Origin: a virus
IMG/VR virus record: IMGVR_UViG_3300001750_000009
Location: 1 to 47,530 of that record
DNA length: 47,530 bases
Direction: 5' to 3' (one strand)
The position numbers were made by a program, and so were the translations under genes. Below are positions 32,144 to 39,011 of this stretch, one piece after another. Each line of letters opens with the position of its first letter. Within the stretch, counting starts at the first letter, position 1. The notes under the pieces were generated by a model. The model had not been told where the DNA came from. It searched no databases and worked only from the letters and a program-made list of their open reading frames with translations.

Positions 32144-32308
32144 ATGAAAACATTTAAAGCATACATCAAAGAGTACTACGAATGGGAATGTCCATGGTGT
32201 GGCGAAACCAATTGGAATATTGACGATGACCCTGCCAGAGAAATCAATATATGCGAGTCTTGCGGGAAAAACGCGTATTGTGAAAAAACGGAGAGATTGA
32301 AACCATGA
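32144..32308 (+). CDS. zinc-ribbon protein, paralogue of next gene, 54 aa
   Basis: MKTFKAYIKEYYEWECPWCGETNW...NICESCGKNAYCEKTERL: two CxxC pairs of a zinc ribbon. AAGGAGG is 8 nt upstream. Its stop overlaps the next start (ATGA). Aligns with the next gene end to end. Shorter than 60 codons. Confidence 0.7.
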   Translation: MKTFKAYIKEYYEWECPWCGETNWNIDDDPAREINICESCGKNAYCEKTERLKP

Positions 32309-32463
32309 AAACATTTATAGCCAATGTAGAAGAAAGATATGTCTGGGCATGCCCTTATTGCGATGAGCTTTGCGAAGATATGTATGATAATCCTGAAGAT
32401 TCGGAAGATGTTGTTTGTGAGCATTGCGGCGAAAAAGCTAAGTGTGAACGTACTGAAAGGTAA
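32305..32463 (+). CDS. zinc-ribbon protein, paralogue of previous gene, 52 aa
   Basis: MKTFIANVEERYVWACPYCDELC...VVCEHCGEKAKCERTER: same ribbon as the 32144 gene (CxxC, CxxC, KCERTER). Tandem duplicate with coupled translation. Possibly a nucleic acid or protein binder; function unknown. Confidence 0.7.
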   Translation: MKTFIANVEERYVWACPYCDELCEDMYDNPEDSEDVVCEHCGEKAKCERTER

Positions 32464-32473
32464 AAATAAAATT

Positions 32474-32668
32474 ATGGCAAAATATAAAAAAAAATTAGAA
32501 AACATATACTTTACCGGAACAATCATAACCATAATTATAGCTGTACTGTTTATTATTTATGGTAGCTATTGGTTCGTAAAAACAGTAAGTTATAACATTT
32601 TTTACAAAAATATGGTTCGTTCCACTATTATTGAAATGGTTGACACTGAATCTTTAAAACTTAAATAA
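32474..32668 (+). CDS. small single-span membrane protein, 64 aa
   Basis: MAKYKKKLENIYFTG then IITIIIAVLFIIYGSYWFVK, one strong transmembrane segment (residues ~16-36), and an outside or inside tail ending KLK. Ribosome site weak. Unknown function. Confidence 0.6.
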   Translation: MAKYKKKLENIYFTGTIITIIIAVLFIIYGSYWFVKTVSYNIFYKNMVRSTIIEMVDTESLKLK

Positions 32669-32693
32669 ACCAAATTAAGAAAAGGAGAAAGGC

Positions 32694-32765
32694 ATGAAAG
32701 GTTTAACGCAATTAGAAAAAAAGATTTTAGATAGGGAAAACATATTATGTGGCAAAAACTTATAG
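32694..32765 (+). CDS. 23-codon leader ORF
   Basis: Translates MKGLTQLEKKILDRENILCGK and ends NL. AAAGGAG is ideally placed upstream, and it overlaps the next gene's start by 19 nt. Could be a leader peptide that couples translation or a chance ORF. Confidence 0.35.
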   Translation: MKGLTQLEKKILDRENILCGKNL

Positions 32766-33046
32766 CTTTACTAATACTGATTCCGTCAGTGTGTTTTGCT
32801 GATCTCCTTTTTTATCATACACCAATGATAAAAAGTGTAACTATCCAGGACAATGGGACACTTGAAGTCGTCACTATAACTCCTTCTATGTGGTCGTATC
32901 CAGAAGGTGGGAGCCCCCCTGGGATTGCAATTAAATATATCTACGCCGCAAAAGACGGGAAGATTTATTTAAAAGAAAAAATTGACGGGAAGTATTACCC
33001 AGAAACACTTGAACGAAAACCAGAAACAATAGAATTTGATCATTAA
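32747..33046 (+). CDS. exported small protein with signal peptide, 99 aa
   Basis: MWQKLIALLILIPSVCFA is a signal peptide (cleavage after CFA, residue ~18). The mature part (DLLFYHTPMIKSVTIQDNG, then GSPPGIAIKYIYAAKDGK) is beta-rich. Probably periplasmic. Early phage proteins that act in the periplasm can block superinfection or host factors; no family recognised. Confidence 0.65.
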   Translation: MWQKLIALLILIPSVCFADLLFYHTPMIKSVTIQDNGTLEVVTITPSMWSYPEGGSPPGIAIKYIYAAKDGKIYLKEKIDGKYYPETLERKPETIEFDH

Positions 33047-33054
33047 CCAGTTTG

Positions 33055-33172
33055 GGCGCATCACTCCTTTCCGGGCAGCCATGGGCCCGGGCAAACAAAG
33101 CTTCCCCCAGATTTTCCCCGGTTGATGCGCCTATGTCATATTTAGCCGGGGCGGTTGGCGACTGTGGGGGGA
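33055..33172 (+). ncRNA. GC-rich structured intergenic element
   Basis: The 163-bp gap 33047-33209 is strikingly GC-rich for this genome. GGCGCATCA (33055-33063) pairs with TGATGCGCC (33123-33131), closing a 77-nt domain; inside, CCGGGC (33071-33076) pairs with GCCCGG (33085-33090) as an 8-nt-loop hairpin. CCCCGG (33116-33121) can pair instead with CCGGGG (33146-33151), and TCCCCC (33103-33108) with GGGGGA (33167-33172). This gives two competing folds, as in a leader or riboswitch. It lies upstream of a radical SAM operon. Type and function are not known; no family matched by eye. Confidence 0.4.
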
Positions 33173-33209
33173 GTGCATGGTTTTAACTTAAACAAGGAGG
33201 GCGGTAGCG

Positions 33210-33416
33210 ATGGAATGGGAAGATTTCAAAAAACAGCCATATAATAAAAATTGGATAAAAATGGATGATTTGAGTTCCGGGCAATTAAAAGAAATAAGCA
33301 AAGGGTGTAGGGTAACGATGAAAGAAACGATGATAATAGTACAAGACATCTCAGTAAAATTTAATTTGTCGCCAAGGGATGCGTTTAAGGTGTTCCAAGG
33401 CCAGCGCCGCCCGTGA
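33210..33416 (+). CDS. unknown 68-aa protein upstream of radical SAM enzyme
   Basis: MEWEDFKKQPYNKNWIKMDDLSSGQLKEISKGCRVTMKETM; helix-rich, one Cys. GGAGGGCGG upstream. It immediately precedes the radical SAM gene and follows the structured element, so it could be its partner or substrate-binding protein, but nothing in the sequence shows this. No RiPP leader motif seen. Confidence 0.6.
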   Translation: MEWEDFKKQPYNKNWIKMDDLSSGQLKEISKGCRVTMKETMIIVQDISVKFNLSPRDAFKVFQGQRRP

Positions 33417-33452
33417 TTTAGATATTATACCTACTAACAAAAAGGAACGAAT

Positions 33453-34433
33453 ATGAATAAGTTACAAGACATTGGGTTTTATACGTTATCAGATTATAGG
33501 GCAAAGTATGCGTCAAGTAACTCGTGTTTATGGCGGTGTGAGTTATTAATTACGTCTGCTTGTAACTTTAACTGCCCATATTGCCGTGGTACTGATAGAA
33601 CGGCTGATATAACTTTTGAAGATGCAAAAAAAGTAGTTGATTTGTGGTGTCAACATGGTTTGCAAAATATAAGATTTTCAGGTGGGGAACCGACTTGCGT
33701 GGAATGGTTGCCTGATTTGGTAAAATATACATGGCAAAAAGGTGTTCATCGGATAGCTGTATCAACAAATGGATCCGCTTCAACAGATTATTATATAAAA
33801 TTACTAAAAAATGGGGTTAATGATTTTTCAATTTCTCTTGACGCTTGTTGCGCTGCGTTTAGTGATAAAATGACGGGTGCCCCTGGGTCGTGGCCTATTA
33901 TTGTAAAAAATATAAAAGCATTATCAAAATTAACGTATGTAACAACAGGGTGTGTTTTTGACGGAAAAAATATTGAGCAATCTGTCCAAACAGTAATTTT
34001 TGCTCATAATTTGGGCGTTTCTGATATTAGGATTTTAACTGCGGCTCAATATAATAAATCGTTAGAGTTTGTTGAACAAATTCCTAAAAATATTCTTTTA
34101 TATCATCCTATTCTAAAATACAGAGTAGAAAATTTTAAAAAAGGTCGCAACGTAAGGGGGCTAAACATAGGAGATAATTTTCAATGCCCTTTAGTGTTGG
34201 ACGATATAGCGATAAAGGGAGATTCTCATTACCCTTGCATAATTTATATGAGAGAGCTTGGGCCTCCAATTGGAAAAGTGTCTGCAAATATTAGAGGGGA
34301 GAGAGCCGAATGGTATAAAACCCATAACTGTTTTCGTGACGATATTTGTAGGGAAAACTGTTTAGATGTTTGTGTTGATTATAACAATAAATTTAGACAA
34401 ATAAATAACAGGCATAACTATCGCAACAGGTAG
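33453..34433 (+). CDS. radical SAM enzyme with SPASM-like Cys-rich tail
   Basis: 326 aa. ACNFNCPYC is the CxxxCxxC [4Fe-4S] site (C37, C41, C44); SGGEPT (76-81) is the SAM-binding GGE; VSTNGSA and FSISLDACC follow as in MoaA-like enzymes. C-terminal Cys at 245, 262, 293, 299, 303 and 307 could hold one or two extra clusters, like SPASM or twitch domains. Tail spacing C-x5-C-x3-C-x3-C differs from the standard SPASM. No QueE or other known phage radical SAM signature is visible, so the substrate is unknown; it may modify a peptide or a nucleic acid. Confidence 0.8.
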   Translation: MNKLQDIGFYTLSDYRAKYASSNSCLWRCELLITSACNFNCPYCRGTDRTADITFEDAKKVVDLWCQHGLQNIRFSGGEPTCVEWLPDLVKYTWQKGVHRIAVSTNGSASTDYYIKLLKNGVNDFSISLDACCAAFSDKMTGAPGSWPIIVKNIKALSKLTYVTTGCVFDGKNIEQSVQTVIFAHNLGVSDIRILTAAQYNKSLEFVEQIPKNILLYHPILKYRVENFKKGRNVRGLNIGDNFQCPLVLDDIAIKGDSHYPCIIYMRELGPPIGKVSANIRGERAEWYKTHNCFRDDICRENCLDVCVDYNNKFRQINNRHNYRNR

Positions 34434-34454
34434 CGTATATACAAGGAGCATCAA

Positions 34455-34697
34455 ATGAGCAAATGGAAAGAAGAAACAAGAAATGGTGAGGTTGTTGGTT
34501 CAGAAATCAGATTTGGCATTTTTAAATTATCAATCCACCATTATTTTGGCTGTGGGGAACAATGGTTTGCCTCTTGTTCTTATGTTTTTGACCGCATGCC
34601 TTTAGCTTCGGACAAATTATTAGAAGCTAAAGGCCAGGCAATAGCTATGCTTCAGACAAAATTACAGAAAGCAATTGACGAAATAGCAAAGGCATAA
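34455..34697 (+). CDS. conserved small phage protein, 80 aa
   Basis: MSKWKEETRNGEVVGSEIRFGIFKLSIHHYFGCGEQWFASCSYVF; the line GIFKLSIHHYxGCGxxWFASC recurs in phage hypothetical proteins. It follows the radical SAM gene with AAGGAGC. C-terminal helix (LLEAKGQAIAMLQTKLQKAI). Function unknown. Confidence 0.65.
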   Translation: MSKWKEETRNGEVVGSEIRFGIFKLSIHHYFGCGEQWFASCSYVFDRMPLASDKLLEAKGQAIAMLQTKLQKAIDEIAKA

Positions 34698-34763
34698 CCA
34701 GAGAAACACAGCCGATGTAAAACCGTGCGACTGATTAAAATGTTATTTAAAAGGAGATGTAGT

Positions 34764-35045
34764 ATGCAAGTTCTAATAAACAACATAGAGTATCGCCCCA
34801 AAACAAGTGCTGATGCGCTGCCAGATAATTGGCAAGCACTATTAGTAAAAAGAATCGTTGAAAGTAGAAATGGGCTTAGTGTATTAAGCGATTGTGAAAC
34901 TCCGAACTTCTGGATAAGAGCAACTGGAAAAGAATACGACACCAGTGAAGATCCATGTATAAATGATTTGCGCCGATTTTTTTTAGCGGCATTATGCGGT
35001 GATAATATAAATTTAGATAAAAAGCATAAAGGAGAGAAAATATGA
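34764..35045 (+). CDS. unknown 93-aa protein
   Basis: From MQVLINNIEYRPKTSADALP; AAGGAGATG before the ATG. A short N-terminal beta strand (LINNIEYRP) then helices (RRFFLAALCGDNINL). ATGA overlap with the next gene. No family recognised. Confidence 0.6.
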   Translation: MQVLINNIEYRPKTSADALPDNWQALLVKRIVESRNGLSVLSDCETPNFWIRATGKEYDTSEDPCINDLRRFFLAALCGDNINLDKKHKGEKI

Positions 35046-35398
35046 AAGAAAAACCCAAAGTAGGCCAAAAACTATATTCCTTAAATATAAACAACGCTGC
35101 AAGAAGTTGTAAGCAAAAGTTAACACCAGTTACTGTTACGAAAGTAGGAAGAAAATATTTTTCCTGCGATAACCGAAGGCAATATTATATAAAATCTTTG
35201 GGCGAGAACACAAAGTACTGCCAAGATTCACAACTATACGAAACCGAAAAAGAATGGGAAGATGAAAAGGAGGCAACGAAAATAGCTATTTTTATTTGGG
35301 ATTTTTTCCGATATAGTAACAGCAAGTTGAACCTTTCCCTGGAAGAGTTAAGGGCTGTTGAGCAAATAATTAAAAAAACAAAAGGAGATAAAACGTAA
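35042..35398 (+). CDS. conserved phage hypothetical protein, 118 aa
   Basis: VGQKLYSLNINNAARSCKQKLTPVTVTKVGRKYFSC is a pattern (LYSxNxxNAAR...LTPVxVxKVGRKYFxC) seen repeatedly in phage proteins. The second half is a helix with SLEELRAVEQIIKKTK. Function unknown. Confidence 0.65.
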   Translation: MKEKPKVGQKLYSLNINNAARSCKQKLTPVTVTKVGRKYFSCDNRRQYYIKSLGENTKYCQDSQLYETEKEWEDEKEATKIAIFIWDFFRYSNSKLNLSLEELRAVEQIIKKTKGDKT

Positions 35399-35565
35399 TG
35401 GAAATAAAAAATTATGTTAATATTTGTAAAAAGTGTAAGTCGAACAAGATTCTGTTTAGAATCAGAAATGGGAAAATATATGAAACAGCTTGCAAGGATT
35501 GCGGGTGGACAACCCCCTTTGTTGCACTGGCTTCAAAAAAAAAGGAGCGAATAGATGAACGATAA
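35398..35565 (+). CDS. small zinc-ribbon protein, 55 aa
   Basis: Starts at the TAATG junction with the previous gene; MEIKNYVNICKKCKSNKILFRIRNG...ACKDCGWTTPF, two CxxC knuckles. Overlaps the next gene by 11 nt. Shorter than 60 codons. Function unknown. Confidence 0.65.
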   Translation: MEIKNYVNICKKCKSNKILFRIRNGKIYETACKDCGWTTPFVALASKKKERIDER

Positions 35566-35776
35566 AGAATTTGAAAAATTAATATTTAAGCTTGAACAAA
35601 GAGTCAAAGAACTGAATGAATTAAAAAAAATCTTTCTTGATGAAACAGGAAGAAACTTTGTCCCACAACTGTATTTGAGCCCGTTGGGTCCGACAATCCC
35701 AAAATGTTCAAACTGTGGCGCAGAAATGCGGCATGTTGAGCCCGGAACATGGCGGTGCGATTGTGAGGAAAGATAA
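35555..35776 (+). CDS. small zinc-ribbon protein, 73 aa
   Basis: MNDKEFEKLIFKLEQRVKELNE helix, then PTIPKCSNCGAEMRHVEPGTWRCDCEER: CxxC and CxC pairs at the C-terminus. AAAGGAGCG upstream. Function unknown. Confidence 0.65.
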   Translation: MNDKEFEKLIFKLEQRVKELNELKKIFLDETGRNFVPQLYLSPLGPTIPKCSNCGAEMRHVEPGTWRCDCEER

Positions 35777-35806
35777 TAACAAACCGACAACAGGGAGAAG
35801 GAAACA

Positions 35807-36175
35807 ATGATAAGTTTTGTATTCGGGGTCTTTGGAAGCGTACTCTTTTGGGCGTCTTTTCTGGGAGGTTGGTTTCTCGTTGGGAGCATATTGCTAAAAC
35901 ATATAGCCCCTTTATCCTGGGAAGCAATTAAAACAGGTAAGCGTCCCACAACGAAACAATTCTCTTATACACTTAAAGCTGATAAGTGCGGCATTTTTTT
36001 CGCTATCATTAGTGTTTATTTTTTTTGGCCGTTTATCCTGGCGGGGTATATTTTTTGTATTTTTGCCAAAAACATTGTGTGGCCAGCTTTCAGAAAAGCT
36101 GTAATATCATCGAGTAATATCATTCCGGAGATAAATATTAAAAATAAAACAGAAAATGGGGAAAATGAGCAATAA
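35807..36175 (+). CDS. membrane protein, 122 aa
   Basis: Two to three hydrophobic stretches: FGVFGSVLFWASFLGGWFLVGSILL (1-30) and GIFFAIISVYFFWPFILAGYIFCIF (62-87). Soluble charged end. GAGAAGG upstream. Inner-membrane protein of unknown role. Confidence 0.65.
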   Translation: MISFVFGVFGSVLFWASFLGGWFLVGSILLKHIAPLSWEAIKTGKRPTTKQFSYTLKADKCGIFFAIISVYFFWPFILAGYIFCIFAKNIVWPAFRKAVISSSNIIPEINIKNKTENGENEQ

Positions 36176-36528
36176 TGAAATATTTTATAGGCTGGTGCAG
36201 CAAATGCGGTGGGGATATGTTTTGGAGTTCAGACGAGGGGAAATGCATTTTCCACTCAGTAGGAGGCTGCCTCTGTGAATGCTTATACCCAAAACAATTC
36301 ATGGAATGGTGGGACGAACACTCTTGCCCATATAATATTAACACATTTTTTTCTGCATGGGAAAATAGCCAGCAACAGATTAAGGTCGCTTGCGAAAAAC
36401 TCGAGGAACTCATAAAGACAGGGAGTGAGCTTGTTTTTAGTAGAAATAAAAAATGGATGGTTTGTGACAAAAATTGGGAGGCCACCACCAGTAAAACTAT
36501 ATTTGGATTGTTGGAGAAGCTGGCATGA
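36175..36528 (+). CDS. Cys/Trp-rich small protein, 117 aa
   Basis: MKYFIGWCSKCGGDMFWSSDEGKCIFHSVGGCLCECLYP: CxxC, and CLCEC, likely a metal site. Starts at the previous stop (1-nt overlap). The C-terminal part is helical. Function unknown. Confidence 0.6.
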   Translation: MKYFIGWCSKCGGDMFWSSDEGKCIFHSVGGCLCECLYPKQFMEWWDEHSCPYNINTFFSAWENSQQQIKVACEKLEELIKTGSELVFSRNKKWMVCDKNWEATTSKTIFGLLEKLA

Positions 36529-36941
36529 GCAAAGGGGAAAGGAACATCTTGTTGTATCTTGCGATAATGGCGTTAGTCACAAAGCTGTTACGCAAAAACA
36601 ACCCGTCAAAAACTGTCAGAAGAATGCTTATTGTTGTTGATAAACGTTTTTTTGCAGCCAGGGAACTGTATCCTGAGTTGTTTTTGAATTCAAAAGACTG
36701 CAACCGGATTGAAAAAAAGATTATCGACTTAGAAAGAGAAACAAAGATTCATATTGTTTGTCTTATTTGTATCTGTCAGGCTGGTTTCTCTGATGCTCTT
36801 AACCTCTTACGCGGGAAGAGAAGTGACGCTATAGAAAAATGCATTATATCTCTCAACCGGCTTAGTGTTTATTTTGATCGAAAGATTAATTTGAATGCTG
36901 AATATGACAAGGCAATTAAATATATTGAGGGATGGGGATAG
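36525..36941 (+). CDS. unknown helical protein, 138 aa
   Basis: MSKGERNILLYLAIMALVTKLLRKN begins with a possible membrane-proximal helix, then IVVDKRFFAARELYP, IHIVCLICICQAGFSDALNLL (Cys-rich hydrophobic) and RLSVYFDRKINLN. Overlaps the previous gene by 4 nt. No family recognised. Confidence 0.55.
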   Translation: MSKGERNILLYLAIMALVTKLLRKNNPSKTVRRMLIVVDKRFFAARELYPELFLNSKDCNRIEKKIIDLERETKIHIVCLICICQAGFSDALNLLRGKRSDAIEKCIISLNRLSVYFDRKINLNAEYDKAIKYIEGWG

Positions 36942-36995
36942 TGAATATGAAAATATTTTATAAATCATTTATATTTTTGGGAGGGGAAATTAAAT

Positions 36996-37484
36996 ATGTT
37001 AGAATATGAAACCCAGCCGAATGCAGCATTGTTGCTGGCAGCAGAACAATTAGAATATGCAGTTTTTTTGATAGCGGATTGGGGTTCTTACGCTCCTTTA
37101 TATTACCAAGAAAAACATGATTTACAAGGAGATATTGAAAAAATCAAATCACACGCGAAGTTAATAAGAAACATGATACGGGAACCAGCAAAAAATAAAA
37201 AATTGATAAGGGGAGGGGATACAAGGGGACATCATAAAAAAATTATAGGAATAACAAAAATGAAAGCAATAATATTAACAGAATCGCAGCTAAAACAGCT
37301 TGAGGATTTCAACAAATTGACAATAGATGCCCATAACAAAGAAAGGACCGGAGTTATTTTAGCACAAATAATTCATTCTCACGGCTACATGGCATGTAAC
37401 TTCTATACCGAGAAAGAAACTGACCAACTCAATATTGTTTTAGGTAAGATCGAAACTGACCGGGAAAAAAAGAAGACTGTATAG
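36996..37484 (+). CDS. unknown protein, 162 aa, zero-frame part of fusion
   Basis: Starts MLEYETQPNAALLLAAEQLE after GGGAGGGG. Two likely units: a helical first ~85 residues, then MKAIILTESQLKQLEDFNKL (a start-like internal Met at residue 89). It ends KKKTV at TAG (37482-37484), directly after the A AAA AAG slippery heptamer (37466-37472). A -1 shift there leads into an open frame for 83 more codons. Function of the zero-frame part unknown. Confidence 0.6.
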   Translation: MLEYETQPNAALLLAAEQLEYAVFLIADWGSYAPLYYQEKHDLQGDIEKIKSHAKLIRNMIREPAKNKKLIRGGDTRGHHKKIIGITKMKAIILTESQLKQLEDFNKLTIDAHNKERTGVILAQIIHSHGYMACNFYTEKETDQLNIVLGKIETDREKKKTV

Positions 37485-37723
37485 ATGGAAGCTCACGGCT
37501 GTCTGCGGCAGCTACGCCAGAGCCTCCACCAACGCCTGGTGAGAAAGCCGTACTACCGCAAGTTATCAACGATCTGTTTGATCGAGATCAAATGGGTAGA
37601 GAAAAATACGGAACGACATTGATGACGCATAACGGGCGCAATAGCATGATGGATGCGTACCAGGAGGGGTTGGATTTTATTATGTATTTTCGTAAAAAAA
37701 TAATGGAAATGGATGAAAAATGA
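37460..37723 (+). CDS. C-terminal phage domain reached by -1 frameshift
   Basis: Open in the -1 frame from 37460 to the TGA at 37721-37723. No ATG, GTG or TTG precedes the domain core; the first ATG comes mid-domain at LFDRDQMGREKYGTTL. The core (KAVLPQVINDLFDRD, GREKYGTTLMTHNGR, MMDAYQEGLDFIMYFRKK) matches a small domain that recurs at the C-termini of phage proteins and which I associate, without certainty, with dNTP or MazG-like proteins. More GC-rich than its neighbours. Alternatives: an A8-to-A7 sequencing error in one continuous gene, or a non-ATG start such as the CTG at 37499. Confidence 0.6.
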   Translation, partial: PGKKEDCIDGSSRLSAAATPEPPPTPGEKAVLPQVINDLFDRDQMGREKYGTTLMTHNGRNSMMDAYQEGLDFIMYFRKKIMEMDEK

Positions 37724-38031
37724 AAATAATAATTGAAAGAAAATGCGATAATATCTTTGGCAAATATGGAATATGGGTATTTATTATTGTCATATTCATA
37801 ACTTATCTTGGTATGGCTTATTATAGTAAAACTATGGAAGATAAATTGGCGTGTGTTTGGACAATGATGAATTCTTTATGTTTTATCTATTTTTTTTCTA
37901 TAGATATATACCATTCAAAAACAATTTATTATCCAGAACCAAGAATTGACGAGCCACTTGGCCCGTCTTACGTCCAAAGAAAAACAATTTATTTACCGCA
38001 AAGAATTTTCAAAATTATAATGCATTTTTAA
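37720..38031 (+). CDS. membrane protein, 103 aa
   Basis: Starts inside the frameshift domain's stop (ATGA). Two transmembrane stretches: YGIWVFIIVIFITYLGMAYY (16-35) and LACVWTMMNSLCFIYFFSI (43-61). Basic end (VQRKTIYLPQRIF). Function unknown. Confidence 0.6.
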   Translation: MKIIIERKCDNIFGKYGIWVFIIVIFITYLGMAYYSKTMEDKLACVWTMMNSLCFIYFFSIDIYHSKTIYYPEPRIDEPLGPSYVQRKTIYLPQRIFKIIMHF

Positions 38032-38045
38032 CAGGGGAGAACGAT

Positions 38046-38387
38046 ATGTTAAAATCAGTATTAAAACAAACTATTTGCCAATGGGAGCTGATGGTTATGA
38101 ATCCTGATATAACCAAACCAGAGGCGTATATTATTTTAGGTGGGAAAAGCAGTTCTTATAATTTTTGTTTTCTTTGCGATTACATGGAATGTAAAGATTG
38201 CATTTCATGGAAAATATTAGGTGACCTCAGTCAAAAGGATGGATTCCAATGCGAAAAAGAAGGGAGCCCTTACCGGAAGTGGCAAGATGCGAAAGGCGGT
38301 TTGACGGGAGGGCATGGTACTAAAAAAGCTGAAACCAAAGCTGTCCTTGATTATCTTATCTATGAAATGGGAAGGCTTAGCCGATAG
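38046..38387 (+). CDS. unknown Cys-containing protein, 113 aa
   Basis: Cys pairs NFCFLCDYMECKDC (a CxxC and CxxC unit, about residues 41-52), then FQCEKEGSPYRKWQDAKGG. A probable metal site. C-terminal helix (AETKAVLDYLIYEMGRL). GGGGAG upstream. No family recognised. Confidence 0.6.
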   Translation: MLKSVLKQTICQWELMVMNPDITKPEAYIILGGKSSSYNFCFLCDYMECKDCISWKILGDLSQKDGFQCEKEGSPYRKWQDAKGGLTGGHGTKKAETKAVLDYLIYEMGRLSR

Positions 38388-38401
38388 GGGGAAAATCTAT
38401 T

Positions 38402-38581
38402 ATGACAATGGAAGGATGTAGAATATTGCGAATATGTCTATTGTGTCTATTATTAATAGCTACAAGACTTGCTATTGTAGCTCAAAATTTGGAAGCGATA
38501 TTAGGATTTATGGCCGCTTTTCTCGGGTGGTTCCAAGTTTATTTTTTACTTAAAGAGGTAAAAAGCACAGATAAAGAATGA
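38402..38581 (+). CDS. small membrane protein, 59 aa
   Basis: MTMEGCRILRICLLCLLLIATRLAIVA is one hydrophobic helix with Arg at the front; EAILGFMAAFLGWFQVYFLLKE is a second. GGGGGAAAA upstream. Last gene of the rightward operon. Unknown function. Confidence 0.6.
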   Translation: MTMEGCRILRICLLCLLLIATRLAIVAQNLEAILGFMAAFLGWFQVYFLLKEVKSTDKE

Positions 38582-38584
38582 TAT

Positions 38585-38746
38585 TTACGCCCGACAACCA
38601 TTCCAAAGGATCGGAGCAGGGGCGACTTTGGCCTCCTGCTCCGTATCCCACAACCCTCTATATTGAGTTTTTAATATTCCGTCATCGTCAACGAGTTTAG
38701 TTGCAAGCCACTTCTCTTTGTTTGGGATATATTTTGTATCATTCAT
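38585..38746 (-). CDS. small late protein, 53 aa
   Basis: Begins MNDTKYIPNKEKWLATKLVD and ends ILWNGCRA. It overlaps the preceding gene's stop (ATGAATGA). The hairpin at 38612-38643 lies within its 3' end. No good ribosome site, but translational coupling is possible. Function unknown. Confidence 0.45.
   Translation of the reverse strand: MNDTKYIPNKEKWLATKLVDDDGILKTQYRGLWDTEQEAKVAPAPILWNGCRA
38612..38643. terminator. convergent hairpin
   Basis: Nine-bp stem CGGAGCAGG/CCTGCTCCG with an inner GGC/GCC pair. It stands between the converging rightward early and leftward late operons. No U-run on either strand, so it may act by blocking or pausing. It overlaps the end of the small gene at 38585. 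Confidence 0.5.
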
Positions 38747-39011
38747 TTTTTAGCATCAACTCGATTTTTTGGATTAAATTTTTTTCCATTATTTCAAATA
38801 ATTTCTCAATCTGTTTGCATTGTCTATCAAGATCACTCTGCCTGATGATTTCACGCTCAGGGTCATCCGGGAAAACATTATGATTAAGGTTGTCAATATG
38901 TTTTCTATCGTCAACCCTTGCCTGCTTATTCTTACCGCAGGCAAAAACCACACCTAAACCAGTTATGAAAACAGCTCCGTATTCGATAATCTTTTCCCAA
39001 CTACTTATCAT
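38739..39011 (-). CDS. small membrane protein, possible holin or i-spanin, 90 aa
   Basis: One transmembrane helix near the N-terminus (EYGAVFITGLGVVFACGKNK, ~10-29), then a charged helix (ERQSDLDRQCKQIEKLFEIMEKN). The layout is that of a membrane-anchored coiled-coil lysis protein such as an i-spanin. It overlaps the next gene by 4 nt. Confidence 0.5.
   Translation of the reverse strand: MISSWEKIIEYGAVFITGLGVVFACGKNKQARVDDRKHIDNLNHNVFPDDPEREIIRQSDLDRQCKQIEKLFEIMEKNLIQKIELMLKNE

Noticed and set aside
32176-32532. Minus-strand 118-codon ORF over the zinc-ribbon pair
   Set aside because: Antisense to three well-supported plus-strand genes with good ribosome sites and CxxC pairs.
33054-33132. 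79-nt GC-rich segment closed by a helix, tRNA-like in size
   Set aside because: The closing helix is 9 bp not 7, there is no T-loop GTTCGA-type sequence, no D-loop pattern and no CCA-type context.
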